Of a DNA stretch of 64,000 nucleotides, positions 1 to 10,694 are shown one piece after another. Origin of the DNA: Inia geoffrensis (Eukaryota; Chordata; Mammalia; Artiodactyla; Iniidae). The stretch covers positions 65,799,092-65,863,091 of the forward strand of contig CM070905.1 of assembly GCA_036417435.1 (NCBI GenBank), written 5' to 3'. The stretch's first letter is position 1, and each line of letters starts with the position of its first letter. A model generated the notes under the pieces. It did no database searches. It was not told the DNA's origin and was given only the letters and a program-made list of their open reading frames with translations. The position numbers and the translations under genes are program-made.

Positions 1-964
1 AGTGCAGAGCAATAGTGTATACAAAGGCAATAGAACTGACTAGCTATCACTAGTTGTGTTGGTCCTACAGATGGATAATGAAAAGGTACCGACCTTTAAC
101 AAGCAATTGAAAACTAAATATGAAGGAAAGGAGCCCTTAAAAAGAGACCCTTGTCTCCTGCAGTGGCAGAGTTAAAAAAAAAAAAAAAAAAAAAGCTGAA
201 GGTCAAATTAAAACTTAATAGTTAAGAGTTGACAACTGCAAAGATAACTGAATGATCAACTGAGGCAAGTTTGTTATGAGAAGATCAGGGTCTGCTTAGG
301 AAAACCTGGAACCTGATACATGGACAAGTTTCTCTGGGTCAATGCGCACATGTCTTTGGTTCCCTGGGCTCCTCTGAACTCTCAAAGCCTTTGAAGGCCG
401 CCCACCTCTCCCTGTTAAGTACTGGCATATCGCCTTTCCTAGTTTTCAGGCTGCTAGCTAGGATTAAGTTGCAGCGTTAAGTCAGTCTAGTCATGTTGGG
501 TCTGTTAAGAGTAACAGGACTACACAGCAACGGAGCTGCCAGAATTAGCTAGCAGCTAACTACTGGTAGGAGCCAGAAGACTATTCAGGAGGCTTGATTT
601 TGAGAGTGTTTGATTAGGGGCCACAACGTACAGGGATAGAGCATTTATTATCTTGGAGAAATACTCTATGGGTATAGAATTCAACACTCTGCCAAGGACT
701 GAAAGGGATGGTGCAAACTGGTGGTTCCTAGAAGCCTGGAGAAACACTGATGGAAAGTGAAATGTCAGGGAAGGAAGGGACATGCTGGAGTAGATACATT
801 ACGTAAGGAAAAGGAAGACCAACACAGGATTATGCTCCTCCGAGGGGACACGCAGAGACCACACCAATCACCAAGGCCTTCAGAAATGTACCGGTGAGCA
901 GGACACCAGCATCACTGAGTTCCATGGTGGCTCTTTGCACACCACCAGTAGGAGAGGTGGTCAC
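1..964. other. No recognised feature
   Basis: I see no gene or recognisable repeat here. A run of 21 A residues at 174-194 could be the tail of an old retroposon, but no TSD or element body is evident. Open frames in this stretch are short and lack any recognisable motif. Confidence 0.5.
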
Positions 965-1165
965 ACAGGTTTAAGTCTCTGATCCATCTGAGTTAATTTT
1001 TACACGTGGTATGAAGTAAAGTTCTAAACTCATTATTTGGCACAAGGACACTCAACTGTCCCAGCACCATTTAAAAGAGTGTTATTTTTCTCATAGAATA
1101 GTCTCAGCACTTTGTAATAAAAAGTCAACTGACCATTAAGGGAATGGTTTACTTTTGTTCCACTC

Positions 1166-1896
1166 CAAGGCATATCTCAGAGATATTGTGGGTTCAGTTT
1201 CAGACCATGATAATAAAGCAAAAATCACAATAAAGGGAGTCACAGGATTTTTTTTGCTTTCCCAGTGCATAAGAGTCATCTTACCCTATACTGTAGTATA
1301 TTAAATGTGAAATAGCATTGTGTCTTTAAAAAAGTGTACATACCTTAATTAAAAATACTTTATTGCTAAAAAATGCCAATCATCATCTAAGTCTTCAGCA
1401 AACTGTGATCTTTTTATCACAGTAACATCTAAGATCACTGATCACAGATCACCATAACAAATAAGATAGTGAAAAAGTCTGAAGTATTACAAAAGCTCTC
1501 AAAAGGTGACACAGAGAGCTTCCCTGGTGGCGCAGTGGTTAAGAGTCCGCCTGCCGATGCAGGGGACGTGGGTTCATGTACCGGTCCGGGGAGATCCCAC
1601 ATGCCGCGGAGCAGCTGGGCCCGTGAGCCATGGCCGCTGAGCCTGTGCGTCCGGAGCCTGTGCTCCGCAACAGGAGAGGCCACAACAGTGAGAGGCCCGC
1701 GTACTGCCAAAAAAAAAAAAAACCAAACAAACCCAAAAACAAACAAAAAAAATGTGACACAGACATGCAAAGTGAGCAAATGTTACTGGAAAAATGTCAC
1801 TGATTAAGACTTGCTCCACGGAGAATGGTAATTTGTAAAAAATGCAGTATCTTCAAAGCACAGTGAACCACAGGGCACTAAAGTGAGGTATGCCTG
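1166..1896 (-). mobile_element. Tigger1-type DNA transposon remnant, internally deleted
   Basis: The terminal inverted repeats are visible: 'aggcatatctcagagatat' at the left end and 'gaggtatgcctg' at the right, the ends of the Tigger1 (pogo/Tc1-mariner) family. A TA follows the right end, as expected for TA target duplication. Only terminal portions remain, and the transposase region is missing, so the copy cannot move itself. A CHR SINE has landed inside it. The element lies in an older antisense L1 that resumes at 1898. Confidence 0.85.
1518..1753 (+). mobile_element. CHR-type tRNA-derived SINE
   Basis: The body runs from 'gcttccctggtggcgcagtgg' to an A-rich tail with interspersed C (about 1709-1752). 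The 10-bp TSD 'gtgacacaga' is found at 1506-1515 and 1754-1763. The target is the Tigger1 remnant, so this insertion is younger than the transposon. SINEs of this kind are transcribed by RNA polymerase III and mobilised by L1 enzymes. The apparent open frames over it on both strands are by-products of its GC-rich sequence. Confidence 0.93.
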
Positions 1897-3021
1897 TATT
1901 CCCATCTTTATGCTCATACCACACAATCTTGATTTCTTTAGCTTGTACTAAGTTTTGAAATTCAATAACCTAAGACCTTCAACTTTTTTCTTGCTCAAAA
2001 ATCTTTTTGCTATTCAAGGTCCTTTGCGTTTCCATATCTATTTTACGATCGGCTTCTCAATTTCTACAAATTGTCTACTACAATTTAAATAAAGGTTGCA
2101 ATGAATCCACAGATCAATTTGAGGTGATCAGCCATCTTAACAATACTGAGTTTTCCCATTCATAAACAGGAATGTCTCTCCATTTATTTAGATCTTCATA
2201 AATTATTTTCATGGCTATTTTATACTTTTCAGTGCAGAATGCACTTATTTTGTTAAATTATACCTGTTTCATTGTTTCTGACATTCTTGTGAATAGAATT
2301 TACTGAATTTCACTTTGAATTGTTTATTGCTAAAATACAGAAATCAAATTGATTTTTACATATTGATTCTGTATCCTGCAATCTTGCTTAACTCACATAT
2401 TACTCTAATAGATATTTTCCAAACTTGAGATTTTTGAACATATAAATCTGCCATCAGCAGATAGACATCTCTACACATTTTTCAATATGAAAGCCTTCAT
2501 TTTTATTATTATTACAATTACTGCTACTGTAATTGTTATTTTGCCTGTTACACCAGCTAAAGCTTCCAGCACAAGGCTAAACAGTAGTGGAGAGAGCTCA
2601 TATCCTGGCTTGGTACCTGATCTGAGTGAGAAAATATTCAGTCTTTCTCCATTAACTATGATGTCAGCTATAGATTTTCACAGATGCCATCTCCATTCCT
2701 AGATTGAGAAAGTTCCATTAAATTTTTAGATTGTTGAAAGTTTTTATCAAAAATCGGTGTTGGATTTCATCAAATGATTTTTGTGCATCCTTTAACTGTC
2801 TTATATCCTTTAATTGATCAATACATTCTATTAATTGATTTGATTTTCAGATGTTAACTCAACCTTGCATTCCTGGGACAAACTGCACTTAATCATGGTA
2901 TATAATCTTTTATGTATGTTACTAAATTTGATTTTCAAATTTGGTTTAGGTTTTTCCTTCTGTATTCATTAGGAATATTGGTCTTGAGTTTGTTTAGTTT
3001 TTCTTGTTGCTGTTACTTGTG

Positions 3022-3023
<2 letters not shown>

Positions 3024-3058
<35 letters not shown>

Positions 3059-3773
3059 CAGGTTCTTATTATCTATTTTATACATATTAGTGTATATATC
3101 AATTTCAGTCTCCCAATCCATCCCACCACCATCACCCTGCCCCTGCTTTCCCCCTTTGGCGTCCATATGTTCGTTCTCTACATCTGTGTCTCTATTTCTG
3201 CCTTGCAAACTTGTTCATCTATACCATTTTTCTAGATTCCACATATATGTGTTAATATAAGATATCTGTTTTTCTCTTTCTGACTTAAATTCACTCTGTA
3301 TGACAGTCTCTAGGTCAATCCACGTCTCTACAAATGACCCAATTTCATTCCTTTTTATGGCTGAGTAATATTCCATTGTATATATGTGCCACATCTTCTT
3401 TATCCATTCATCTGTCGATGGGCATTTAGGTTGTTTCCATGAGCTGGCTATTGTAAACAGTGCTGCAATGAACACTGTGGTGCATGTGTAGTTTTGAATT
3501 ATGGTTTTCTCTGGGTATATACCCAGTAGTGGGATTGTTGGGTCATATGGTAGTTCTATTTTTAGTTTTTTAAGGAACCTCTGTACTATTCTCCATAGTG
3601 GCTGTATCAATTTACATTCCCATCAACATGCAAGAGAATTCCCTTTTCTCCACACCCTCTTCAGTATTTGTTGCTTGTAGATTTTCTTACGATGCCCATT
3701 CTAACTGGGGTGAGGTGATACCTCAATGCAGTTTTGATTTGCATTTCTCTAATAATTAGTGATGTTGAGCAGC
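3024..3773 (-). mobile_element. 5'-truncated L1, 3' end only
   Basis: The plus strand shows the reverse complement of an L1 ORF2 C-terminus and 3' UTR, with a TA-rich tract at about 3030-3056 in the tail region. The 11-bp TSD 'ttacttgtgat' flanks it at 3013-3023 and 3774-3784. The older antisense L1 resumes on the far side at the next collinear position, which confirms nesting. An open frame at 3215-3610 (minus) encodes the last part of ORF2 with the family motif [13 protein letters not shown]. It is a truncated remnant lacking endonuclease and reverse transcriptase. Confidence 0.9.
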
Positions 3774-4135
3774 TTACTTGTGATGTCTTTATATGGCTTT
3801 GGTATCAGGATAATTCAGGCTTCATAGAATGCATTGGAATGTGTTCCTTTCTCTCTTATTTTTCAGTTTGTGAAGGACTGTATGAGTTCTCCTTTGAATG
3901 CTTAGCATTCACTACTGATACCATCTGAGCCTGGACATTTCCTTCATGGAATGATTTTTAATTACTATTTCAGTTTCTTTACTTGTTATAGATCTACCCA
4001 GGTTTTCAACTTCTTCTTCCGTAAGTTCTGGTAACTGTGTTCTAGGAATTTACCCATGTCATGTAAGTTGCCAAATTTGTTAGCAAAAGTTTGTTCCTAA
4101 TAACCACACAAAATTGTTACGTTTATATAGGGTTG

Positions 4136-4548
4136 CCTTCTCTTTTAGGACATCATAATTAGAGGGGAGACAGAGAGAGATGAGCAAGTATCTTGGTATG
4201 GACTGAATTGTGTTCCCCCAAATTTATATGTTGAAGTCCTCACCCCCAGTACCTCGGAATGTGACTGTATCTGAAGAAAGAGTATTTAAAGAGATAATTA
4301 AGGTTAGATGAGGTCATTGGCGTGGGCTCTAATTCAATACGACTGGTGTCTTTATAAGAAGAGGAGAATAGGACACAGACATGCAGGGAGGAAAGACCAT
4401 GTGAAGACAAAGGGAAAAGACAGTCGTCAACAAACCAAGGAAAAATGCCTCAGAATGAAATCAACCCTGTGGACTTCTTGATCTTGGACTTTTGGCCTCC
4501 AGAACTGTAAGGAAATAAATTTCTATTGTTTAAGCCAAAAAAAAAAAA
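4136..4548 (+). mobile_element. MLT1-type LTR sequence in a poly(A)-tailed insertion
   Basis: From about 4192 the text matches the MLT1 group of ERVL-MaLR LTRs in sense orientation. It stops about 20 bases past an AATAAA signal (in 'gaaataaatttctattgtt') and goes straight into 12 A residues (4537-4548) instead of the usual LTR end. A 14-bp near-repeat flanks the insert (4122-4135 and 4549-4562, one mismatch), and antisense L1 text is contiguous across it. About 55 bases upstream of the LTR also lie inside the duplication and are not recognised. This suggests an L1-mediated retrocopy of a transcript polyadenylated in the LTR. A truncated LTR plus a chance A-run is the alternative. Confidence 0.6.
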
Positions 4549-4871
4549 TTTATATAAGGTTGGCACTGATTTCTCCTCATTCCTGATTTTGGTGATTCAT
4601 GTCTATTTTCTTTTTTCTTAATCGACCTAGTTAAAGGTATGTCTTTTTTCTTCTATCTTTTCATAAAACTTCTGGTTTCTTCGATTTTTCTCTATTGATT
4701 TTCTTTCTTTTCATTCATTGCTTTACACTCTAATTTTATAATTTCCTTTCTTCTGTCTTAGCCTTAATTGCTTTTTTTTCTCATTTCTTAAGGTGGAAAC
4801 TTAGGTAACTGAGGCCTTAGGTTACTTAGGTACTTAATTAGGTTACTTACTGAAGTTATGTAGGCCTTTCT

Positions 4872-5049
4872 TACTTTTTTTTAAAGATTTTTTTTTTTGA
4901 TGTGGACCATTTTTTTAAGGTCTTTATTGAATTTGTTACAATATTACTTATGTTTTGGTTTTTTGGCTGCGAGGCATGTGGGATCTTAGCTCCCTGACCT
5001 GGGATCAAACCCACACCCCCTGCATTGGAAGGAGAAGTCCCAACCTGTC
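4872..5049 (-). mobile_element. Older tRNA-related SINE, antisense, truncated
   Basis: The stretch has a T-rich start, then 'ggctgcgaggcatgtggg' and 'cctgcattggaaggagaag', the reverse-complement body of an older artiodactyl/cetacean SINE of the CHR-2/ART2A kind. It ends abruptly where a younger CHR SINE begins at about 5050, and the expected terminal segment is not seen separately on the far side. The subfamily name is tentative. Confidence 0.65.
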
Positions 5050-5270
5050 TTTTTTTTTTTTTTTTTTTTTTTTTTTTGCGGTACACGGGCCTCTCACTGT
5101 TGTGGCCTCTCCCATTGCGGAGCACAGGCTCCGGATGCGCAGGCTCAGCAGCCATGGCTCACGGGCCCAGCCGCTCCGTGGCATGTGGGATCTTCCCGGA
5201 CCGGGTCACAAACCCATGTCCCCTGCATCGGCAGGTGGACTCTCAACCACTGCGCCACCAGGGAAGCCCC
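5050..5270 (-). mobile_element. CHR-type SINE, antisense
   Basis: A run of about 38 T residues (5050-5087) is the reverse of the A-tail. The antisense body follows and finishes with 'ccaccagggaagcccc'. It abuts the older SINE on its left. Only a weak candidate duplication ('gtctt') is visible, so the exact insertion site is unresolved. The long, uninterrupted T-run suggests a young copy. Confidence 0.9.
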
Positions 5271-6226
5271 GTCTTATTTTTTGACATACACTTAAAGCCA
5301 AAAAAATTTCCTCCTAAGCACTGCTTATCTGAATTACATTCAGTTTGATATGATATGTTCCATTTCATTCAGTTCAAAATATATTTTTAATTTCCCTTAT
5401 GATTTATTCCTTGTTCTGTGACTATTTTTTTTGTGACTTATTTTTAAATGTATTTTTTTTTATTTCCAAATATTTGAGGTTTTTCGAGATCTATTTCTGT
5501 TGTGCAAGTCTAATTTACTGGTGTTAAGAATAAACTTTACATGATTTCAAGTTTTTTACATTTATTGTTTTGTGATCCAGCTCATGGTCTATACTGAAGA
5601 ATGTTTCATGCACACTTAAAAGAAAATGTATTCGTCAGACACTGGGTGAAATGTTCTATAAAGTTCAAGCTAGTTGATGTCACTGCTCAAATGTTCTATA
5701 TCCTGGCTGATTCTCTGTCTAGTTGTCTTAGTGTTTTATCAACTATTGAGAGCACATAACTGAAAGCTCCTGATATTATTGTTGATTTGTCTACTTTTCC
5801 TTTTAATTCTGTCAGTTTTTTAACGTCATATATTTGGGAGCTCTGCTATTAGAAATGCACACATACATTGTTTTATTTTCCTGATGTACTGACCTCCCTC
5901 ATTAGAACATGTCCTTTAATGTCTCTATCAATTTTCCCTTGTTGTGAAGTCTATTTTTCCTGATAATATGGCTAGCCCAGCTCTATTATGGTTGCTGCTT
6001 GCATGGAGAATATTTTTTCTATCCTTTAACTTTCAACCAACCTGTGTACTCAGATCTAAGGTATATTCTTGTAGACCGCATATGGTTGAGTTTGTTTTTT
6101 ATTCAGTCAAATATCTTTGCCTTTTGATTGGTTTTTGGTTTATTCGCACTTAATGTAATTATTTATATGGTTATATTTACATCTGTTATTTTGCTATTTA
6201 TTTTCTACTTGTCTTATATCTTTTTT

Positions 6227-6695
6227 AAATTATAGTTTTAATACATAATTCACATATCATAAATGCACCCATTTAAATACAATTCACTGGTTTATTCACA
6301 CAGTTGGGCAACTATCACCACCGTGTAATTTCACAACATCTTCCTAAAGCTAAAAAAAAAAAAACCCAAACCCATTATCAGTTACTCTTCTTCCCTCAAA
6401 CTCTGGCAACCATTAACTTTCTGTATCTATGGATTTACCCATTCTTGATATTTTGCATAAATGGAATCATACAATATGTGGCCTTTCGTGAATGGCTTCT
6501 TTCACTTAGCATACATTTTCAAGGTTCATTCTTGGTATATCATGAATCAGTATTTCATTTTTTTTTCTGGTTGGGTAATATTTCATTATATGAATATACT
6601 ACATTTTCTTCATCCTTTAATCAGTTGATAGACATTTGTGTTGTTTCCACTTTTTGGCTATTATAAATAATGTTGCTACGGACATTTACATACAT
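6227..6695 (-). mobile_element. L1 3' end, antisense, inserted in the ancient L1
   Basis: The text is the reverse complement of an L1 ORF2 C-terminus and 3' UTR: '...ggtaatatttcattatat...' and '...ttatggctattataaat'-like phrases typical of L1M 3' ends. A 14-bp exact TSD 'cttatatctttttt' flanks it at 6213-6226 and 6696-6709. The ancient L1 continues on the far side. The copy is heavily mutated and only about 470 bp long. Confidence 0.7.
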
Positions 6696-7339
6696 CTTAT
6701 ATCTTTTTTTTCCCTCTGTTCCCCTTTTATGCCTTCTTTTGTGTTTTTGTCATACTATTCTAACCACCCAGCGTTTTTAAAAATAATTTTCTGAGCTATT
6801 CAAAGACAACAATATTTACCTATGCCAGCTATATACTGTTGAATATTAACTTAATTCCCAGGAAATATAGCATCTTTTTTCTAACATGTCCCTCTTTTCT
6901 CCCTTATGTTATGTGATCTATACATGGTAAAAAACCAACAGAACAGTATTATCAAAACTTCAGTATAAAATCTTATATATTTTATAAAGGTTAGGAGAAA
7001 ATATGAATAAATATATTTACAGGCTCTTTCATATATAATAACATGTTTACCATTTCTGACACCCTTCATTTCTTCAAGTAGGTTAGGGTTACTCTCTGGT
7101 TTCATTTTCTTTCAGACTGATGGACTTCCATTAGTAATTCTTGGAAGGCAGGTCTGTTGCTAATTAATCCTCTCAGACTTTGTTTAGCTGGTAATGTGCT
7201 TACTGCATCTTCATTCTTAAAGGATGCTTTTGTTGAATAAAGATTTCTTGCTTTACAGTTTTGGTTTTCTCTCAACTCTTCGAACATAACATTCTGATGT
7301 CTACGGGAGGCCATTGCTCCTGATGAGAAGTTAGCTGTT

Positions 7340-7860
7340 AGCCTTACAATGATATTGAACCAGGTTCATTTTGCCCAATTCACAGAAAGCCAAAATACTG
7401 AGATGCCTAGGTTTGCAGCAAAGAGAGTTTATTCGCAAGGCAGCCAACAGATGAGATGGGAGAACAAATCTCGCATCCGCCTCCCCAAAGGCAAGAAGCT
7501 CCAGGTATTTATGGGAAAATGAATAATGAAGCAGGGCAGTTTGAGGCATGGGGAGCATGGGGAAAGGTGATTGGGAAAAGGTGCTGTAATCGTTATTCTG
7601 CAAAGGTGTTACTAAGCTTCAGACCTATGCATGTTCAAAAGGTCACTGAGAGGATACTCAGGCTTGCTCAGTTGAAGGATCAGTGGTCCTATCCAATCTT
7701 AACCAGCTCAGTTGGAACTAAAGCAGTTGACTCCAAGTTCCTAGAAAACAACTCAGGCAAACAGCCTATTGTTTAGGCTACATACTGTTTGGAGGACATG
7801 CATATCTTAAAATGACTTTGATTAGTGAAGGAAGATGAAATGGATTTAACCCATGGTTTC
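7340..7860 (-). mobile_element. Probable solo LTR of an endogenous retrovirus
   Basis: About 500 bp interrupts ORF1/inter-ORF text of the ancient antisense L1. Read on the minus strand it has the layout of an LTR: a TATA-like 'cataaatacctgg' near 7498-7510, a polyadenylation signal AATAAA (plus-strand tttatt at 7428-7433), then about 80 bases ending near '...gaacctggttca'. That ending resembles class I retroviral LTRs. No gag, pol or env sequence accompanies it, so it would be a solo LTR. I could not fix the ends or a short TSD, and the family is not identified. Confidence 0.5.
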
Positions 7861-8250
7861 AATTGTGGTTCCTTTGCACTTGATGAGTCTTTTTTCTCTT
7901 AATGTTTTATGATAAATTCTTATTGTATTTGACGTAGATCTCTTATTTTATCTGGGCTTTGTTGAGGTTCTTAGGTGCTTAGGTAAATGTTTCTCATCAA
8001 ATTTGGTAAGTTTTGAGGGCTATTTCTTCAAACACATTTTTTTTCTGTTCACTTCTCCCTCCTTTCATTCTGGGATTTCCATGACCTATTTGTTGGCATG
8101 CTTGATGCTGGTTCACAGATCTGTGAGGCACCACTCATGTTACCTTTTTCTTTCTCTCTATTCATCAAATTAGATCATTTATACGGATCTATGTTCAAGT
8201 TTACTGATTCAATGGTTCTACTTTCCAGGAACCTAGGGTAATTCCATCTT

Positions 8251-9620
8251 TTGACTCAGGATTTCAACATGTATCCTACATGTTTGCCTCTGAGGGAAAG
8301 CAGAGGGCAAGAGAGTGCTACAGCTCTATGAGACGTCTACATTATTTCTCTCTACATATCATTGGACAAAATGATACCATATAGCCACAACCTAACTGCA
8401 AGGGAAGCTGGGAAATTTGTGTCCCAATATGCCCAGGATGAAGAAAATGGAATAAATTTAATAAATACATAGCAATATCTCTACAATACATTCCTACTTT
8501 CAGGCAACTGTGTCACCCAAAAGACTTTATTATTTTTCTTTGTCTGATTACCTAGATGTCATAACCCTCTACATGTTTTCAGGTCAAACTGTTGAGCACA
8601 TAGGTAGACAGTAGATTAATAATCATTGAAATGTAGAAATCGGAGTCTAATCTCTAGAGAGCTGGCAGTGATTAAGATGGCAATGGTAGACCTCTTTCAG
8701 GGTTTAACTTGACCAAATAAGAAAGAAAATTCACAATGAAGGCAGGCTGGGAGTGATTACTTCATAAAAGGTAAAATGATGAATTGAACATAAGAGCTTT
8801 CCCTGCTTCATCCTCCAACCCCACTAAAACATGAACAGCAGAATTTTAAAAGTATAAAACCCGTAAGGCTGAAGAGAACAGTAGAGGGAAAAAACCCTGC
8901 ATCTTTAATAAAAGAGGTAAATAGACAGTGGTTTCCTGTGCTGCATTACTCCTTTAACTCTATATTTGAACAGGTTTTTGTGACAGGTTATCAGGCCTCA
9001 CTTCATAATCCCTCACATATCATTCATATAAGCTACAATGTGAATGGCTCTCTCTGTGTTGTACAACATAACAGCCCTTCCTTACTCCACCTTTGGAGTG
9101 GAGATGCCTCTGATTTCTGACCCTTCCTGATAAATATATTTGCTTTACTCTTTGACACATATAGGATCTCAGCTTCCCCTAATCTACTGAATCATTTTAA
9201 AAGTTTCTCCTGATTGAATTTTCAATCTTTTTCTAAAATTTTTTGACACCACTATTTTTTACTATCTCCTCTCCATTCTATTTGGTCTTACGTATTTATA
9301 CATTTTAAACTCTGCTATTGACGTTTTAGTGGGGTTTGGGGATGAATCAGGCAGTGCCCTTATGTTCAAACCATAACGTTTAATTGGGAGTCAATTAAAC
9401 TCCAAATGAGTCAGTTCATTTTCTATTTTTATTTTTCTTTTATATTTTTTAACCAACTATGAAAACAAACTTTAATATTTAATTGATGCTCATTACTTTC
9501 ATATGTTAAATGTCAGCTAAACCTTTCACATCAGAAGAAATAAGTGGGAAAGCTATCATTATGTGACAATAGAAAAAAATAACAGTTTAACAACTTTCCC
9601 ATGTACTTAGTGATAAGTTT
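8251..9620. other. No recognised feature
   Basis: AT-rich sequence with no open frame of note and no repeat I can name. Diverged repeats could be present below what can be recognised by eye. Confidence 0.45.
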
Positions 9621-9637
9621 AAAAGTAGGAGGATATC

Positions 9638-9745
9638 AGACTTCCCTGGTGGTCCAGTGGTTAAGACTCTGTGCTTCCACTGCAAGGGGTACAGGCTGGA
9701 TCCCTTGTCGGGGAAGTCCCTCATGCCACAAGGTGAGGCCCAAGA
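9638..9745 (+). mobile_element. Short tRNA-related SINE (CHR/ART2A-like)
   Basis: It opens 'acttccctggtggtccagtg' and carries the tRNA-like promoter region, followed by a short A-rich end. It is only about 108 bp long. Imperfect flanking repeats (9621-9637 and 9746-9762, 15 of 17 identical) look like an aged TSD. The 'ggtccagtgg' variant differs from the young CHR copies elsewhere in the window, suggesting an older subfamily. Confidence 0.8.
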
Positions 9746-9762
9746 AAAAGTAGTAGGATACC

Positions 9763-10308
9763 ATAATCTCCCTATACATTGTGTTGCCCAAATTAGAGAT
9801 AGCTTTCTGAAAATCAGTGGTTTTGTAGAGAACATCTGCACTAAAAATATAATAGACACAAATATTTGTCTAATTTGAATTTATTTAGAGTAGGAGAAGG
9901 TCCACAAAATAAATGCATGAAAAGTTCTTATGAAAAACAAGTACTTACGAAAAACTGGAAAACAATTTAAATAAATAATTCACCTGACTAAAATTTAAAG
10001 GAACTTTTTTTTTTTTAGTAATTAGAGAGAAACAACCGTACCCAAGTGTTCTAGAACCAAATGTGCAGAACGAATGCAAGTATAATACTTCCCTAAGAAA
10101 AAAGTGAATCTTGGCATATATGATTATCCGTGACAGAACTAAAAAACTCAAGCCTGTCCTTGAGATAAAATTTGTTATATAAAAGTTACATTTTTTTTTT
10201 TAATGACAATTTTTGACAGTCTTGCTACCGATATTTTAAGTTGACCCATCTTTCTTTGCTAACAGAGTGGCCTTTCTTTATACTTCTGCTTCGTAGGTGA
10301 TGAAAACA
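9763..10308. other. No recognised feature
   Basis: AT-rich spacer between two SINEs. Short T-runs at about 10008-10017 and 10191-10201 are the only notable features. Confidence 0.45.
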
Positions 10309-10321
10309 GACCAGCTATTCA

Positions 10322-10680
10322 GGCTTTCCTGGTGGCGCCGTGGTTAAGAATCCACGTGCCAATGCAGGGGACACAAGTTCAAGCCCTGGTCCGGGAAGAT
10401 CCCACATGCCACGGAGCAACTAAGCCCGTGCGCCACAACTAACGAGCCTGTGCTCTACAGCTCGCAAGCCACAACTACTGAGCCTGCGTGCCACAACTTC
10501 TGAAGCCTGTGTGCCTAGAGCCTGTGCTCCACAACAAGAGAAGCCACTGCAATGAGAAGATTGTGCACCACAATGAAGAGTAGGCCCCACTCTCTGCAAC
10601 TAGAGAAAGCCCAAGCACAGCAACAAAGACCCAATGCAGCCAAAAATAAACCAAATAAATTTTTTTTAAAAAAAGAGAGA
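10322..10680 (+). mobile_element. Long-form CHR SINE with repeated internal segments
   Basis: The tRNA-like head 'gctttcctggtggcgccgtgg' is followed by several imperfect repeats of a unit like 'gccacaactactgagcc', then a tail with 'caaaaataaaccaaataaat'. At about 360 bp it is far longer than the roughly 200-bp copies. The TSD is about 13 bp with one inserted base: 'gaccagctattca' at 10309-10321 and 'gaccaagctattca' at 10681-10694. The internal units mark an older CHR subfamily. Confidence 0.88.
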
Positions 10681-10694
10681 GACCAAGCTATTCA

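Larger units (their letters stand above)
965..8250 (-). repeat. Ancient L1 (L1M-like), antisense, interrupted by later insertions
   Basis: Reading the plus strand gives the reverse complement of an old L1 in order. ORF2 C-terminal text lies at 965-1165. Reverse-transcriptase text lies at 1898-3023 and 3774-4135. The linker and endonuclease region lies at 4549-4870 and 5271-6226. Inter-ORF and ORF1-like text lies at 6710-7340 and 7860-8250. The fragments stay collinear across each later insertion, so they are one element. All frames are destroyed. Inserted into it are a Tigger1 (with a SINE inside), two L1 3' ends, an MLT1-type copy, two SINEs and a solo LTR. The outer ends are approximate and no TSD was found. 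The assignment to an old mammalian L1 subfamily is from recognition of the text, not a search. Confidence 0.75.
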
